NCBI GenBank assembly: GCA_003427395.1 | Contig: BFEA01000629.1 | Coordinates: 678,100 to 699,742 of the forward strand | Source of the DNA: Chara braunii | Taxonomy: Eukaryota; Streptophyta; Charophyceae; Charales; Characeae | Direction: 5' to 3' | DNA: 21,643 nt | Part shown: piece by piece, positions 1 through 8,364 of the stretch | Position numbering within the stretch: position 1 is the first letter of the stretch | Layout of the letters: each line of letters begins with the position of its first letter | Program-made: the position numbers and the translations under genes | The notes under the pieces: generated by a model | Told to the model about the DNA's origin: nothing | The model's database searches: none | What the model saw: the letters and a program-made list of their open reading frames with translations, nothing else

Positions 1-470
1 TCATCCCCGTCCAAGCCAAGGGGAAGGAGGGGCAGTTTCAGGCCTTCACTACTTTCACCACTTCAGCCTGTTCACAATTTTCATCGTCGTCCAAGTCAAG
101 AGGAAGGAGGGGCAGTTCCAAACCTTCACTACTTTCACCACTTCACCCTGTTCACAATTTTCATCGCCGTCCAAGCCAAGGGGAAGGATGGACAGTTTCA
201 GGCCTTCACTACTTTTACCACTTCACCTTGTTCAATTTTTTCATCGCCATCCAAGCCAAGGGGAAGGACGTGGAGTTTCAGGCCTTCACTAGTTTCACCA
301 CTTCAGCCTGTTCACAATTTTCATCGTCGTCCAAGCCAAAAGGAAGGAGGGACAGTTTCAGGCCTTCACTACTTTCACCACTTCAACCTGTTCACAATTT
401 TCATCGCCTTCCAAACCAAGGGGAAGGAGGGCAGTTTCAGGCCTTCACTACTTTCACCACTTCAGCCCGT
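1..470. repeat. Satellite A: about 80-bp tandem repeat, six units
   Basis: About six head-to-tail units. Each carries the recognisable block TCATCGYCGTCCAAGCCAAG, which recurs at roughly 1, 80, 160, 241, 320 and 401, giving a period of about 80 bp. The rest of each unit reads GGGGAAGGAGGGGCAG and then a CTTCACTACTTTCACCACTT stretch. The array runs off the left edge of the window. It passes directly into satellite B at about 470, where GCCCGTTC is followed by GGGATTTTCG. Open frames here only reflect unit length and are not genes. Confidence 0.93.
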
Positions 471-2738
471 TCGGGATTTTCGTGATATACTTAGTTTAAT
501 CCTAATGTTATATCCCCCTGAGATTCGGTGTTTCGTTACCGAAACGCACTTCGGGATTTTCGAGGTTTCCTTTATTCTGTCCCACTGTTAGGCCCCCCAT
601 AAATTCGGTGTTTCGTTACCGAAACACACTTCGGGGTTTTCGGGATTTACTTAGTTGTATTCCGATGTTATATCTTCCTAAGATTCGGTGTTTCGTTACC
701 GAAACACACTCCGGGATTTTCGGGATTCACTTTGTTAAATTTCAATGTTATATCCCCCTAAGATTCGGTGCTTCGCCACCGCAACGCACTTCGGAATTTT
801 TGGGATTCACTTAGTTAAATCCTAATGTTATACTCCTCTTAGTTTCGGTGGTTCGTAACCGAAACACACTTCGGGATATTCGCGGTTTCCTCAGTTTTAT
901 CCTACTATTAGACCCCCAACAAATTCAGTGTTTCGTTACTGAAACACACTTCAGGGTTTTCGAGATTTACTTAGTTGTATTCCGACGTCATATCCCTCTA
1001 AGATTCGGTGTTTCGTAAACGAAACACACTTCGGGATTTTCGGTATTCACTTTGTTATATTCCAATGTCATATCCCCTTAGGATTCGGTGTTTCGCTAGT
1101 GAAACGCACTTCGGGATTTTCGTGATATACTTAGTTAAATCCTAATGTTATATCCCCATAAGATTCGGTGTTTCGTTACCGAAACGCACTTCAGGATTTT
1201 CGAGGTTTCCTTTATTATATCCCATTGTTAGACCCCCCATAAATTCGGTGTTTCGTTACCGAAACACACTTCGGGTTTTCGGGATTTACTTAATTGTATT
1301 CCGATGTTATATCCCCCTAAGATTCAGTGTTTCATTACGGAAACACACTTCGGGATTTTCGGGATTCACTTTGTTAAATTCCAATGTTGTATCCCCTTAA
1401 GATTCGGTGTTTCGCTAGTGAAACGCACTTTGGAATTTTCGGGATTCACTTAGTTAAATCCTAATGTTATATCTCCCTTAGATTCAGTTTTTCATTACCA
1501 AAACACACTTCGGGGTTTTCAGGGTTTCCTTAGCTGTATCCCACTGTTAGACCCCCCACAAATTCGGTGTTTCGTTACCGAAACACAGTTCGGGGTTCCC
1601 GAGATTCACTTAGTTGTATTCCGATGTTATGTCCCCCTAAGATTCAGTGTTTCGTCACCGAAACACAGTTTGGGATTTTCGGGTTTCACTTTGTTAAATT
1701 TCAATGTCGTATCCCCCTAAGATTCGGTGTTTTGCAAGCGAAACGCACTTCGGGATTTTTTGGATCAAGTTAGTTAAATCCTTATGTTATATCCCCCTGA
1801 GATTCGGTGTTTCGTTACCGAAACACACTTCGGGATTTTCGGGATTTCCTTAGTTGTATCCCACTGGTAGCCCCCCCAGAAATTCGGTATTTCGTTACCG
1901 AAACACACTTCGGGGTTTTCAGGATTTACTTAGTTATATTCCGATGTCATATCCCCTTAAGATTCGGTGTTTCGTTAACGAAACACACTTCGGGATTTGG
2001 GGAATTCACTTTGTTAAATTCCAATGTTATATCCCCCTAAGATTCGGCGTTTCGCTAGTGAAACGCACTTCCGAATTTTCGTGATATACTTAGTTAAGTC
2101 CTAATGTTATATCCCCTTGAGATTTTGTGTTTCGTTACCGAAACACACTTCAGGATTTTCGGGGTTTCCTTAGTTCTATCCCATTCTTAGACCCCCCAGA
2201 AATTCGGTGTTTCGTTACCAAAACACACTTCGCGGTTTTCGGGATTTACTTAGTTGTATTCCGATGTGATATCCACCTAAGATTCGTGTTTCGTTACCGA
2301 AACACACTTCGGGATTTTCGAGATTCACTTTGTTAAATTTCAATGTCATATCACCTTAAAGTTCGGTATTTCCTTACGGAAACGCCCTTCGGGGTTTTCG
2401 TGATATACTTAGTTAAATCCTAATGTCATATCCCCTTGAGATTCGGTGTTTCACTACTGAAACACACTTCGGGATATTCGGGGTTTCGTTAGTTCTATCC
2501 CACTGTTAGACCCCCCATAAATTCGGTTTTTCGTTACCGAAACATACTTCGGGGTTTTCGGGATTTACTTTGTTAAATTCCAATGTCATATCCCCATAAA
2601 ATTCGGTGTTTCCTTATGGAAACGCACTTCGGGATTTTCCTGATATACTCAATTAAATCCTAATGTGATATCCCATTGAGATTTAGTGTTTTGTTACTGA
2701 AACACACTTCGGGATTTTCGAAATTTCCTTAGTTGTAT
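471..2738 (+). repeat. Satellite B, left array: 80-bp monomers in a 320-bp higher-order repeat
   Basis: The monomer is 80 bp: ATTCGGTGTTTCG recurs at about 522, 603, 682, 762, 842, 922, 1002 and 1082. Four monomer types alternate. A has GGTTTCC...CCCACTGTTAGACCCCCC. B has GGGATTTACTTAGTTGTATT. C has GGGATTCACTTTGTTAAATT. D has GATATACTTAGTTAAATCC or a close variant. Type A recurs at 561, 881, 1201, 1520, 1840, 2160 and 2479, a 320-bp (or 319-bp) tetramer period. Every monomer contains an imperfect or perfect dyad of the form GTTTCG-NNNN-CGAAAC. No coding function is supported. Confidence 0.95.
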
Positions 2739-3077
2739 TAGTGTAGCACACCGAACAAGTTCGGAGCTTTTCTGAACGACCGAACATGTTCGGGTGTTCG
2801 ACCGAGAACTCCACCCGAACATGTTCGACCGACTATATTAAAAAAAAAAAAAAAAAAAAACGTTTTTTTTGTTTCTGATTTTTAACTCGAGTTTGGTTAC
2901 GCAAAGTTGTTTGTATTATTGTTTTACATCACATATATTTTTTTCAGATTTTGTTGAGAACTTTTTTTTTTTTTTTTTAAATATTTTTACGTTCGCGTTC
3001 GGAAAGTCTTGACGCTTGTTCGCGTTTGGTCCTGAATATTCGGGTTCGATCACCAAACCCGAACACGATGCTGCACA
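2739..3077. mobile_element. hAT-like non-autonomous element (MITE) inside satellite B
   Basis: The insertion interrupts an A-type monomer, and the monomer resumes on the other side. It is flanked by AGTTGTAT (2731-2738) and GGTTGTAT (3078-3085), a 7/8 match consistent with the 8-bp target duplication of hAT elements. The left end is TAGTGTAGCA. The right end read on the minus strand is TGTGCAGCA, so the terminal inverted repeats are short and imperfect. The interior has CCGAACATGTTCGG-type palindromes on the left, A and T runs in the middle, and CGAAC/GTTCG motifs on the right. It has no coding capacity. Confidence 0.7.
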
Positions 3078-3085
3078 GGTTGTAT

Positions 3086-3180
3086 CCCACTGTTAGACCC
3101 CCCACAAATTCGATGTTTCGGTACTAAAACACACTTCGGGTTTTTCAGGATTTAATGAGTTGTATTCCGATTTTATATCC
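3086..3180 (+). repeat. Satellite B continuation after the MITE
   Basis: The remainder of the interrupted A-type monomer (CCCACTGTTAGACCCCCC) is followed by a partial B-type monomer ending near GATTTTATATCC. The array ends abruptly at about 3180. Changes from consensus (for example TTTCGGTACTAAAAC at the dyad) suggest decay at the array edge. Confidence 0.85.
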
Positions 3181-3319
3181 AGATCAATTTATTAGAAAAG
3201 ATTAAACGAAAAAAAAAAAAAACTCGAATATTTGAGGGGGGTGGGAGGAAAAACACACAAACAACTCAAGATGAAAAACTTGGGAAAAAAGCTCAAAAAA
3301 AAAAAAAAAACAAAAAAAA

Positions 3320-3365
<46 letters not shown>

Positions 3366-3430
3366 GCGAAGATTTGGTGGGAGGGGGGAGGAAAAACACA
3401 CAAACAACTCAAAATTAAAAACTTGAATAA
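3181..3430. repeat. A-rich tract with a duplicated block of about 45 bp
   Basis: Poly(A) runs lie near 3210-3222, 3296-3319 and 3327-3364. A block containing GAGGAAAAACACACAAACAA and ending in AAAACTTG occurs twice in direct orientation, at 3239-3282 and 3376-3425. Reading frames here are homopolymer artefacts. Confidence 0.75.
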
Positions 3431-4282
3431 TTTTAAAAACACAAAATTCGGTTAGTATCAATCAGCTGAGGTTGGAAAGAAGTGTTTGCAACATCTCTTA
3501 TCATAACATTACTTTTAGCAACAGGAATGATTGTTGTAGCGATGTCTTCAACAACCACGTCTTCAATCAGTGTCTGTAGCAAATAAGAAACTACTCTCAA
3601 TGTATGTGTGTGTGTGTGTGAAAGAGAGAGTGGCGAGGTGGGCATCATTTTCATCACCTTATTAGGCGCTGCATGTGGAAACCCCAGCTGGGGTTGCGCC
3701 GCACCAAGTAGGCTTCAAGGCATGGTCAGGCATGGCAACCTGAACATCAGCGAGCATAGCTGCTTTGGGTTGTACTTTGCACAACACGGCGAGGCCCTAG
3801 TAGTCAGCCATAGCCTTGGCCTATGTGAAGAGGAAGAAGAAGGTTGGCCATGGCTATGGTGGACCTCATGTTGTGCCAGCAGTAGAAGAGGGATTTGGAC
3901 ATTGATTCTGGTTCAGCCATTAAACATTATTATTGTTATTAATTGCTTGAAGAAGAGGGGAGGAGATAAGGAGGAGGAGAGTGGTTGTTGAAGAAGAAGG
4001 GAATTCCCATTGATATTTGCTGATGTACACCTTCTTCTTCTTCTTCCTTTCATATTCTTCTTCTTCTTCTTTTCCTCTCTCTCCTCTCAAGTTCATTCAT
4101 TTTTTTTTGCAATTGGACGACATTGTACTTTCTGATGAATGTGTACTTTGAAATTGACCGGGACCGTAATAAAGTTTTGAAATGTTGAAACTATTTTTAA
4201 ACACGATTTTTGAACCGAATTATAATTCATCTAGTATATAACGAAGTACTTTATGTGTATTGTCCTTGTTCTTGTTATGCAG
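3431..4282. other. Gene-poor stretch with simple repeats, upstream of the KDZ relic
   Basis: It holds a TG/GA microsatellite at about 3603-3632, a purine-rich GAAGAAG/GGAGGAG stretch at about 3825-4000 and CTT-rich tracts at about 4030-4085. A 127-codon plus frame (3608-3991) starts inside the TG repeat and has no motif I recognise. The end of the stretch (4258-4282, TTGTCC...TTATGCAG) looks like an intron 3' end, so an upstream exon of the transposase relic could lie here, but none can be identified. Confidence 0.4.
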
Positions 4283-4548
4283 ATATAGACTTAATGCAGG
4301 GTTTACAGCAGCAGTCGAAGTTCACAATGAGAGAAAAGAGCTAATAAGATTTCTGCGTTTGATTGATCTGCAAGATAACATTCAACAACACAAGCAAACA
4401 CAGGGATATTGTTTGAATCGACAGAGATTTGAAGAGGCATACTTTCGTTGGAGAACTTCGACAGGATTCCTTGTTTCTTCAGAAACACGCACAACATCTT
4501 AACCCTCATCTGGACTATGCATTACCATATGATGCTATGTTGGCGCAG
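4283..4548 (+). pseudogene. Putative transposase exon a (frameshifted)
   Basis: A preceding TTGTTCTTGTTATGCAG fits a 3' splice site, and GCGCAG|GTAATT at 4548/4549 fits a donor. The first about 55 codons (from AGFTAAVEVHNERKELIRF to NRQRFEEAYFRW) are open in one frame. Near 4440-4455 the coding-looking frame switches to one reading LRQDSLFLQKHAQ and ending ALPYDAMLAQ just before the donor, so a one-base indel is likely. The sequence is rich in charged and Leu/Gln residues, as in a helical region. I do not recognise a named domain. Assignment to the same gene as the downstream exons rests on strand, proximity and the in-phase junction with the next exon. Confidence 0.45.
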
Positions 4549-5054
4549 GTAATTATTGTCACTCAGTTGTTCTTTTGCGTGCACTGTGCAATTTTTTTCT
4601 GATGCAAATATTGAGATGGTATATTTGTCATTGATTTCGTGAATTTTATTTCTATCTAAGCTACCTGGGCCCAGTTGCCCGGTTATGCATTCAAGCCACT
4701 GCAATAGCGACCCTCCAGCATGGGTGTGCCGGCTAGGTAAAAAAATCATAGTTACGTCGGGCCTGGACATGACACCAGTCTACACCTCCAGTCGGACCTG
4801 TATCCGGGCTGCTCTGGACCGTCTGGATTGAAAATCCACCTTCCAAAAAAATAAAAAAACTTCGGGCGGTCTGGGTCCCGAGGTCCTACATGGGTGCCTC
4901 CACGGGCGGCCTGTGCAGGCGGCCTACACAGGCTAGACACGGGCAAGCCCAGTGCATTTTCATGCTTGGCCACTTTCTTCTGATGGAGGTCGCTACCTGG
5001 CCTCCCATGTGCGAAGGGAGGTTTGAAAAAAAAAAAAGAACCCTGCACTGGCAG
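4549..5054. other. Putative intron carrying GC-rich element-like DNA
   Basis: The segment lies between donor CAG|GTAATT and acceptor TGGCAG|GTAACT; removing it keeps one frame from ALPYDAMLAQ into VTELSNVAFLSN. From about 4659 (CTAAGCTACCTGGGCCC) it is GC-rich and resembles the end of the 5952-6217 element (CTAGGCTACCAG...). No matching second terminus or target duplication was found, so a mobile element is suspected but not established. Confidence 0.4.
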
Positions 5055-5338
5055 GTAACTGAGCTAAGTAATGTTGCATTTTTATCAAATAATGGAGAAG
5101 CAAGGTCTGAGGCATTCGATACTCACGTATGTTCTCTTACACTGGATAAGGATCAAGGTGGTTCCAACCATGGGTATTCTGAGAACCTAACGTCAGAAGT
5201 TATAAGACTAGTTGTACCTCTGGTTCATGGAGATATTACTTGTCGCGATAAGGAAGCAACTTCCGAAGGTCATGTTGATGAGACAGTGAGTGAACGACTG
5301 ACCATTTATTGCCACTACCTCGCTCTTAGCAAAATAGG
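5055..5338 (+). pseudogene. Putative transposase exon b
   Basis: There are 94 open codons between TGGCAG|GTAACT and AGG|GTAATT with no stop. The reading starts VTELSNVAFLSNNGEARSE and passes through VIRLVVPLVHGDITCRDKEA and then DETVSERL near the end. Uninterrupted length and an in-phase upstream junction support coding origin. No domain is recognised; the HGDITCRDKEA portion is hydrophilic with one Cys. The junction to the next exon does not keep phase with the obvious acceptor at 5522, while an alternative acceptor at about 5490 (TTTAATAG|GACTTAC) opens a different short frame. A lost base or a missing exon is possible. Confidence 0.4.
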
Positions 5339-5522
5339 GTAATTGAGGATTATGATTGCTTTTCTGTAAGGTTTTGCATCAATGATTTTATTCATTTTAT
5401 TATTTCCTTGATTGATTGGATTCATCTGATTTCATTGGATTTTGAGCTGACTTGAAATGTGTTTTGATATTATTTGCTTCAATTTAATAGGACTTACTTT
5501 CTTCAGTGTTCATTGAATGCAG

Positions 5523-5930
5523 GTGCACGATCCATTGTGATATCATCTGTTGGAAGAAGCATTCAATCATCCAAAGACTTGTAAGAATGAACTGTGTGGA
5601 AGGTTCTGTCAAGTCGACGGGCACTTCAAAGTGTACAGATCAAGATGTGCTAATAATGATGTCGATCTCTATCAGACAGCTCTTGGCGCAATTGTCAAAG
5701 GTTGTCCAGAAACACCGGTGCAACGACACGAATGGTGTAAAAACCATCTCCCAGAGTATGTAAGTGAAGATGACTTGGAGGAGGACAGCGAAGAATCAAG
5801 TGATGACCAATAAGAAATCCAAGTTACTATGTCAGATATCAAAGAGCCCATTGCATGCCGCACGCGTTTTCAAACATGGACACGCATTAACAATGCAGAC
5901 TACATCATTGAATCTCGACTATTCAATGAG
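5523..5930 (+). pseudogene. Putative transposase exon c: cysteine-cluster exon with internal stops
   Basis: In the frame read here, LEEAFNHPKTCKNELCG leads into a cysteine cluster: C-x4-C-x3-C, a VDGHFKVYRSRC segment, GAIVKGCPETPVQ, then HEWCKNHLP. This Cys spacing with a closing C-x2-H resembles the CxC-type cysteine clusters that accompany KDZ transposases (family knowledge, tentative). An acidic run (EDDLEEDSEESSDD) follows. A TGA at 5538-5540 and a TAA at 5811-5813 interrupt the frame. After the TAA the same frame continues from MSDIKEPIACRTRFQTWTR to ESRLFNE and meets a strong donor, GAG|GTAAGT, at 5930/5931. Continuation in frame to a good donor argues that the TAA is a mutation and not the natural end. 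Confidence 0.55.
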
Positions 5931-5951
5931 GTAAGTGTATCTATTAACAAT

Positions 5952-6217
5952 CTAGGCTACCAGCGAGGCCGCCCGGGTCCCGGGTGGCCTGCCCGTGCAA
6001 GGACCAGGGAAGGTCCCAACAATATATTTTTTTTTCAAAAAATCCACAAAAGACTAATGCATAAAAATAAACAGAACAACTTTTCCCTCAGGGTCACATC
6101 GAAATTCGTTACCAAATTTAAAATAAAAAATAAAATTTAAGATTTTTTTTAATTAAAAATTTCAAAAATGTTTTGGCCCGGCTGGGCAAGTTACCCCGGG
6201 CCACTCTGGTAGCCTAG
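5952..6217. mobile_element. hAT-like MITE, 266 bp, in an intron of the KDZ relic
   Basis: It has perfect 12-bp terminal inverted repeats, CTAGGCTACCAG at 5952-5963 and its complement ending at 6217, with further imperfect complementarity inward (GGCC/CCGGG blocks). Flanks are TTAACAAT (5944-5951) and TTAACAAC (6218-6225), an 8-bp target duplication with one mismatch. The middle is A/T-rich and non-coding. It sits 21 bp after the donor at 5931, so it arrived in an intron. Confidence 0.8.
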
Positions 6218-6225
6218 TTAACAAC

Positions 6226-7222
6226 GTGATATAAATCTATTCTTGGTGTGTCTGAGAACTTTTCTCATGAAGTGAAGAGAATACAAAAAATTTTGAATGT
6301 TTTTTTCATAGCTACCGACCGAACGTTTGGAGCCCCATCCAAGACAGTCTAGACGCGCTAGTCTGTGCTAGGTGTCCTGTTTGGGGGGGCCAGTTTGCCC
6401 CACTATGAAGGATTTTTAAAAATTTGTTGGCGGGGCCTAGCTGTAGGTTGGGCCGCTAGGCGACCGTTAAAAACATGGCGCGGTTTTTTGAAGCGAGTTT
6501 CAACCTCGTAGACACTGTCAGACACGAGGAGAGAAACTTTTCCCTCGTGCTGGCACAAACGGAACAATTTCGAACGAGGGCTTCAACTTGCCCCCGTTGC
6601 CTGCCTGCTCCAAGCCCGCTGCCTCCTCCAAGTTGTCGTCTGTCGAAGTTATTGTCACGTGCGTTCTTGGAGCTGTTGCCGTCATTGCCAACTTTGGAAC
6701 AGTTACCGCCGTGCGCACGCTTCCTCCCTCCCTTCCTCCATGCGATCTCCTGGAATGCATCCCGCCTCCATCCCTCCTATTGGCAGGTTCATTTATATGA
6801 CTTTTTGACGAGGACAATCCTTTTATGAGTAGGGAGAGGGATGGATGGATGCCCTTTCGTTTTTTTCTCTGTTTTTTTTTTTTTATTTTATCATCTTTGA
6901 ACGACGCAGCTTGTTGGGTCTTGAATAAGGGTTGAGGCAAGGAGGACAAGGGATGGATGCGTAGAGGGGGTTGATATGGCCTTTCCAGGCTAGAAATTCA
7001 GAAGAGGTAAGTATGGTTAGGTCAATGTAAGTATCTCAAAGTCTCGAGGGATCCTAACACTTGCTGTTCACTTTTGCAATCAACAGTTGGTACGACGTAC
7101 CATCGACCAGCACTATGTTTGTTTATTTTTTTTTCTTAATTTTTTTGTCAATATTTTAGTCCATTTTTTAATTATTTTTTTAATCCACATTGTCCGCGTC
7201 TGGCTTTGTTCGGTGTCTGGAA
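6226..7222. other. Intron-like DNA, no gene recognised
   Basis: This is part of the segment between exon c and exon d. About 6310-6470 is GC-rich with T/G runs, and CTAGGCGACC near 6464 resembles an element end, but no paired terminus was found. Frames in 6475-6949 exist on both strands without recognisable motifs. At 7088-7102 there is a 15-bp odd palindrome, TGGTACG-A-CGTACCA. 7105-7200 is T-rich. Confidence 0.3.
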
Positions 7223-7268
7223 GATGTCCGGGTTATCGGATGTCCGGATTACCGGATGTCCTGATTGG
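7223..7268 (+). repeat. 16-bp minirepeat, about 2.9 copies
   Basis: The units are GATGTCCGGGTTATCG (7223-7238), GATGTCCGGATTACCG (7239-7254) and a partial GATGTCCTGATTGG (7255-7268). The surrounding GTCTGG-rich DNA (7196-7330) ends in GGGGTAGCC and may be another small element, but its ends cannot be paired. Confidence 0.8.
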
Positions 7269-7510
7269 AACGGACAGAGGTCTGGTTTTGTGTCTGGACG
7301 TGTTGGGCGTCTGGGTCTGGGGTAGCCATGGTTTTTTTGTTCAATTTTTTTTTTATAGAGTTTGTCTAATGTTAATTATTTGGATTTTTTGTGTATGCTC
7401 AATATATCTAGTTTTTACTGAGTTCGATGAAAAGAACTACGAATTCCCCAATAACACATGTTTTTTTGTTTATTGCTTGATTCCAAGAGGTATTATACCT
7501 TGTCAAATGA

Positions 7511-7825
7511 AAAAATCAACCTTATGCGAAATCCATTTGGTGCCATCACAATGATTTTCGTGGAAAGCAAGGACAAACAGTGGTGAAGGAGTTCCTTGAT
7601 AAACAATTACCAATTGACTTTTATCAAGGACCACAACTTCCTGAAGATCATGTCTCTCAACTCGAGAAAGAAAGAAGGAAAGCAATCGAACTTCAGCGTA
7701 CGTCATGTACTCCAAAGATATTTGACGACAAGCAACGAAAAACACGTGGAACTGTTCATTGTTTCTGGTCTTGCAGTTTCATGTTTCCGCCAATGGAAAC
7801 GGTTCCGGCGGAATCTTGTACATAG
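7511..7825 (+). pseudogene. Putative transposase exon d: KTRG..HCFWSC block ending in a TAG
   Basis: The frame is open from about 7511. It reads VVKEFLDKQLPIDFYQGPQL, then a charged helix-like stretch (SQLEKERRKAIELQR), then TPKIFDDKQRKTRGTVHCFW, then SCSFMF and METVPAESCT. In the KDZ group this block precedes a conserved T-Q-V-Y sequence. Here the last codon before the strong donor (TAG|GTAAGT, 7825/7826) is TAG instead of CAG. Joining to the next exon therefore gives T-stop-V-Y-H-Y. A single C-to-T change explains it. The exon's 5' limit is uncertain: no good acceptor is visible between 7511 and 7580, and a TGA at 7508 closes the frame upstream. Confidence 0.58.
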
Positions 7826-8192
7826 GTAAGTCAAACTCCTACTTAAGGACGAGGAGGATCGACAAATTGAACAACATAATTTTTCGTGACTCTCCTTCCT
7901 TCCCTTGAGTCCTAACTGTATATAAACAATCCTAATGAATTTATTCCTCACTGTATATGAATGACACTTATTCGTAGTTCATACCTATGCCTACAATCCC
8001 TCGCCTCTCTTTATATTGAAGTTGGATTCTTCTTCCCTCGTACCAACATGGATACTTTCTCTCTAGTATGTCATGCGTCCACCAAGATTAAACTTCGTAG
8101 TTCATACCTATGTCTGAGTGTCGAGGAAACAAGCTAGTAATTTATTTAATTTTTTGATATATTCTGTTTCTGTGCTCATTTATTTTGTCCAG

Positions 8193-8364
8193 GTATATCA
8201 CTATCTGTTGAGTCTTTTTGCGAATCACCCATTCTCGGAGTTCATTGGGTATGATGACATGTGTCATTTACTACGATTCGCGCTCAATGCAAAACGGAGG
8301 AATGCGAATGCAAAGACGAAGACACTCCTGTCTGCAGCAACCACTACTCCAATGACTGCTATAG
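8193..8364 (+). pseudogene. Putative transposase exon e: GYDD catalytic block
   Basis: The acceptor is TTTTGTCCAG|GTATAT (8192/8193). The exon reads VYHYLLSLFANHPF, then FIGYDDMCHLLRFALN, then AKRRNANAKTKTLLS, and ends in PMTAI at donor ATAG|GTATAA (8364/8365). GYD(D/x)xCHL is the strongest family signature in the window; its Asp is the likely second acidic catalytic residue of the RNase H-like fold (family knowledge). No stop lies inside the exon. The upstream intron (7826-8192) is 367 bp. Confidence 0.65.

Noticed and set aside
228-2336. Several open frames of 68-85 codons in the left satellite arrays
   Set aside because: They repeat the same peptide (FRYRNTL...F) because the satellite period keeps frames open over a few monomers; the repeats themselves explain them.
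3296-3364. Poly(A) as the tail of a retrotransposon or retrogene
   Set aside because: No target duplication or recognisable retroelement sequence upstream; the duplicated block of about 45 bp suggests local duplication instead.
3192-3461. Phe-rich and Lys-rich frames on either strand
   Set aside because: Products of poly(A)/poly(T) runs.
4659-5050. A complete MITE in the first intron
   Set aside because: The left end resembles the 5952 element, but no second terminus or duplication was found; reported only as element-like intron DNA.
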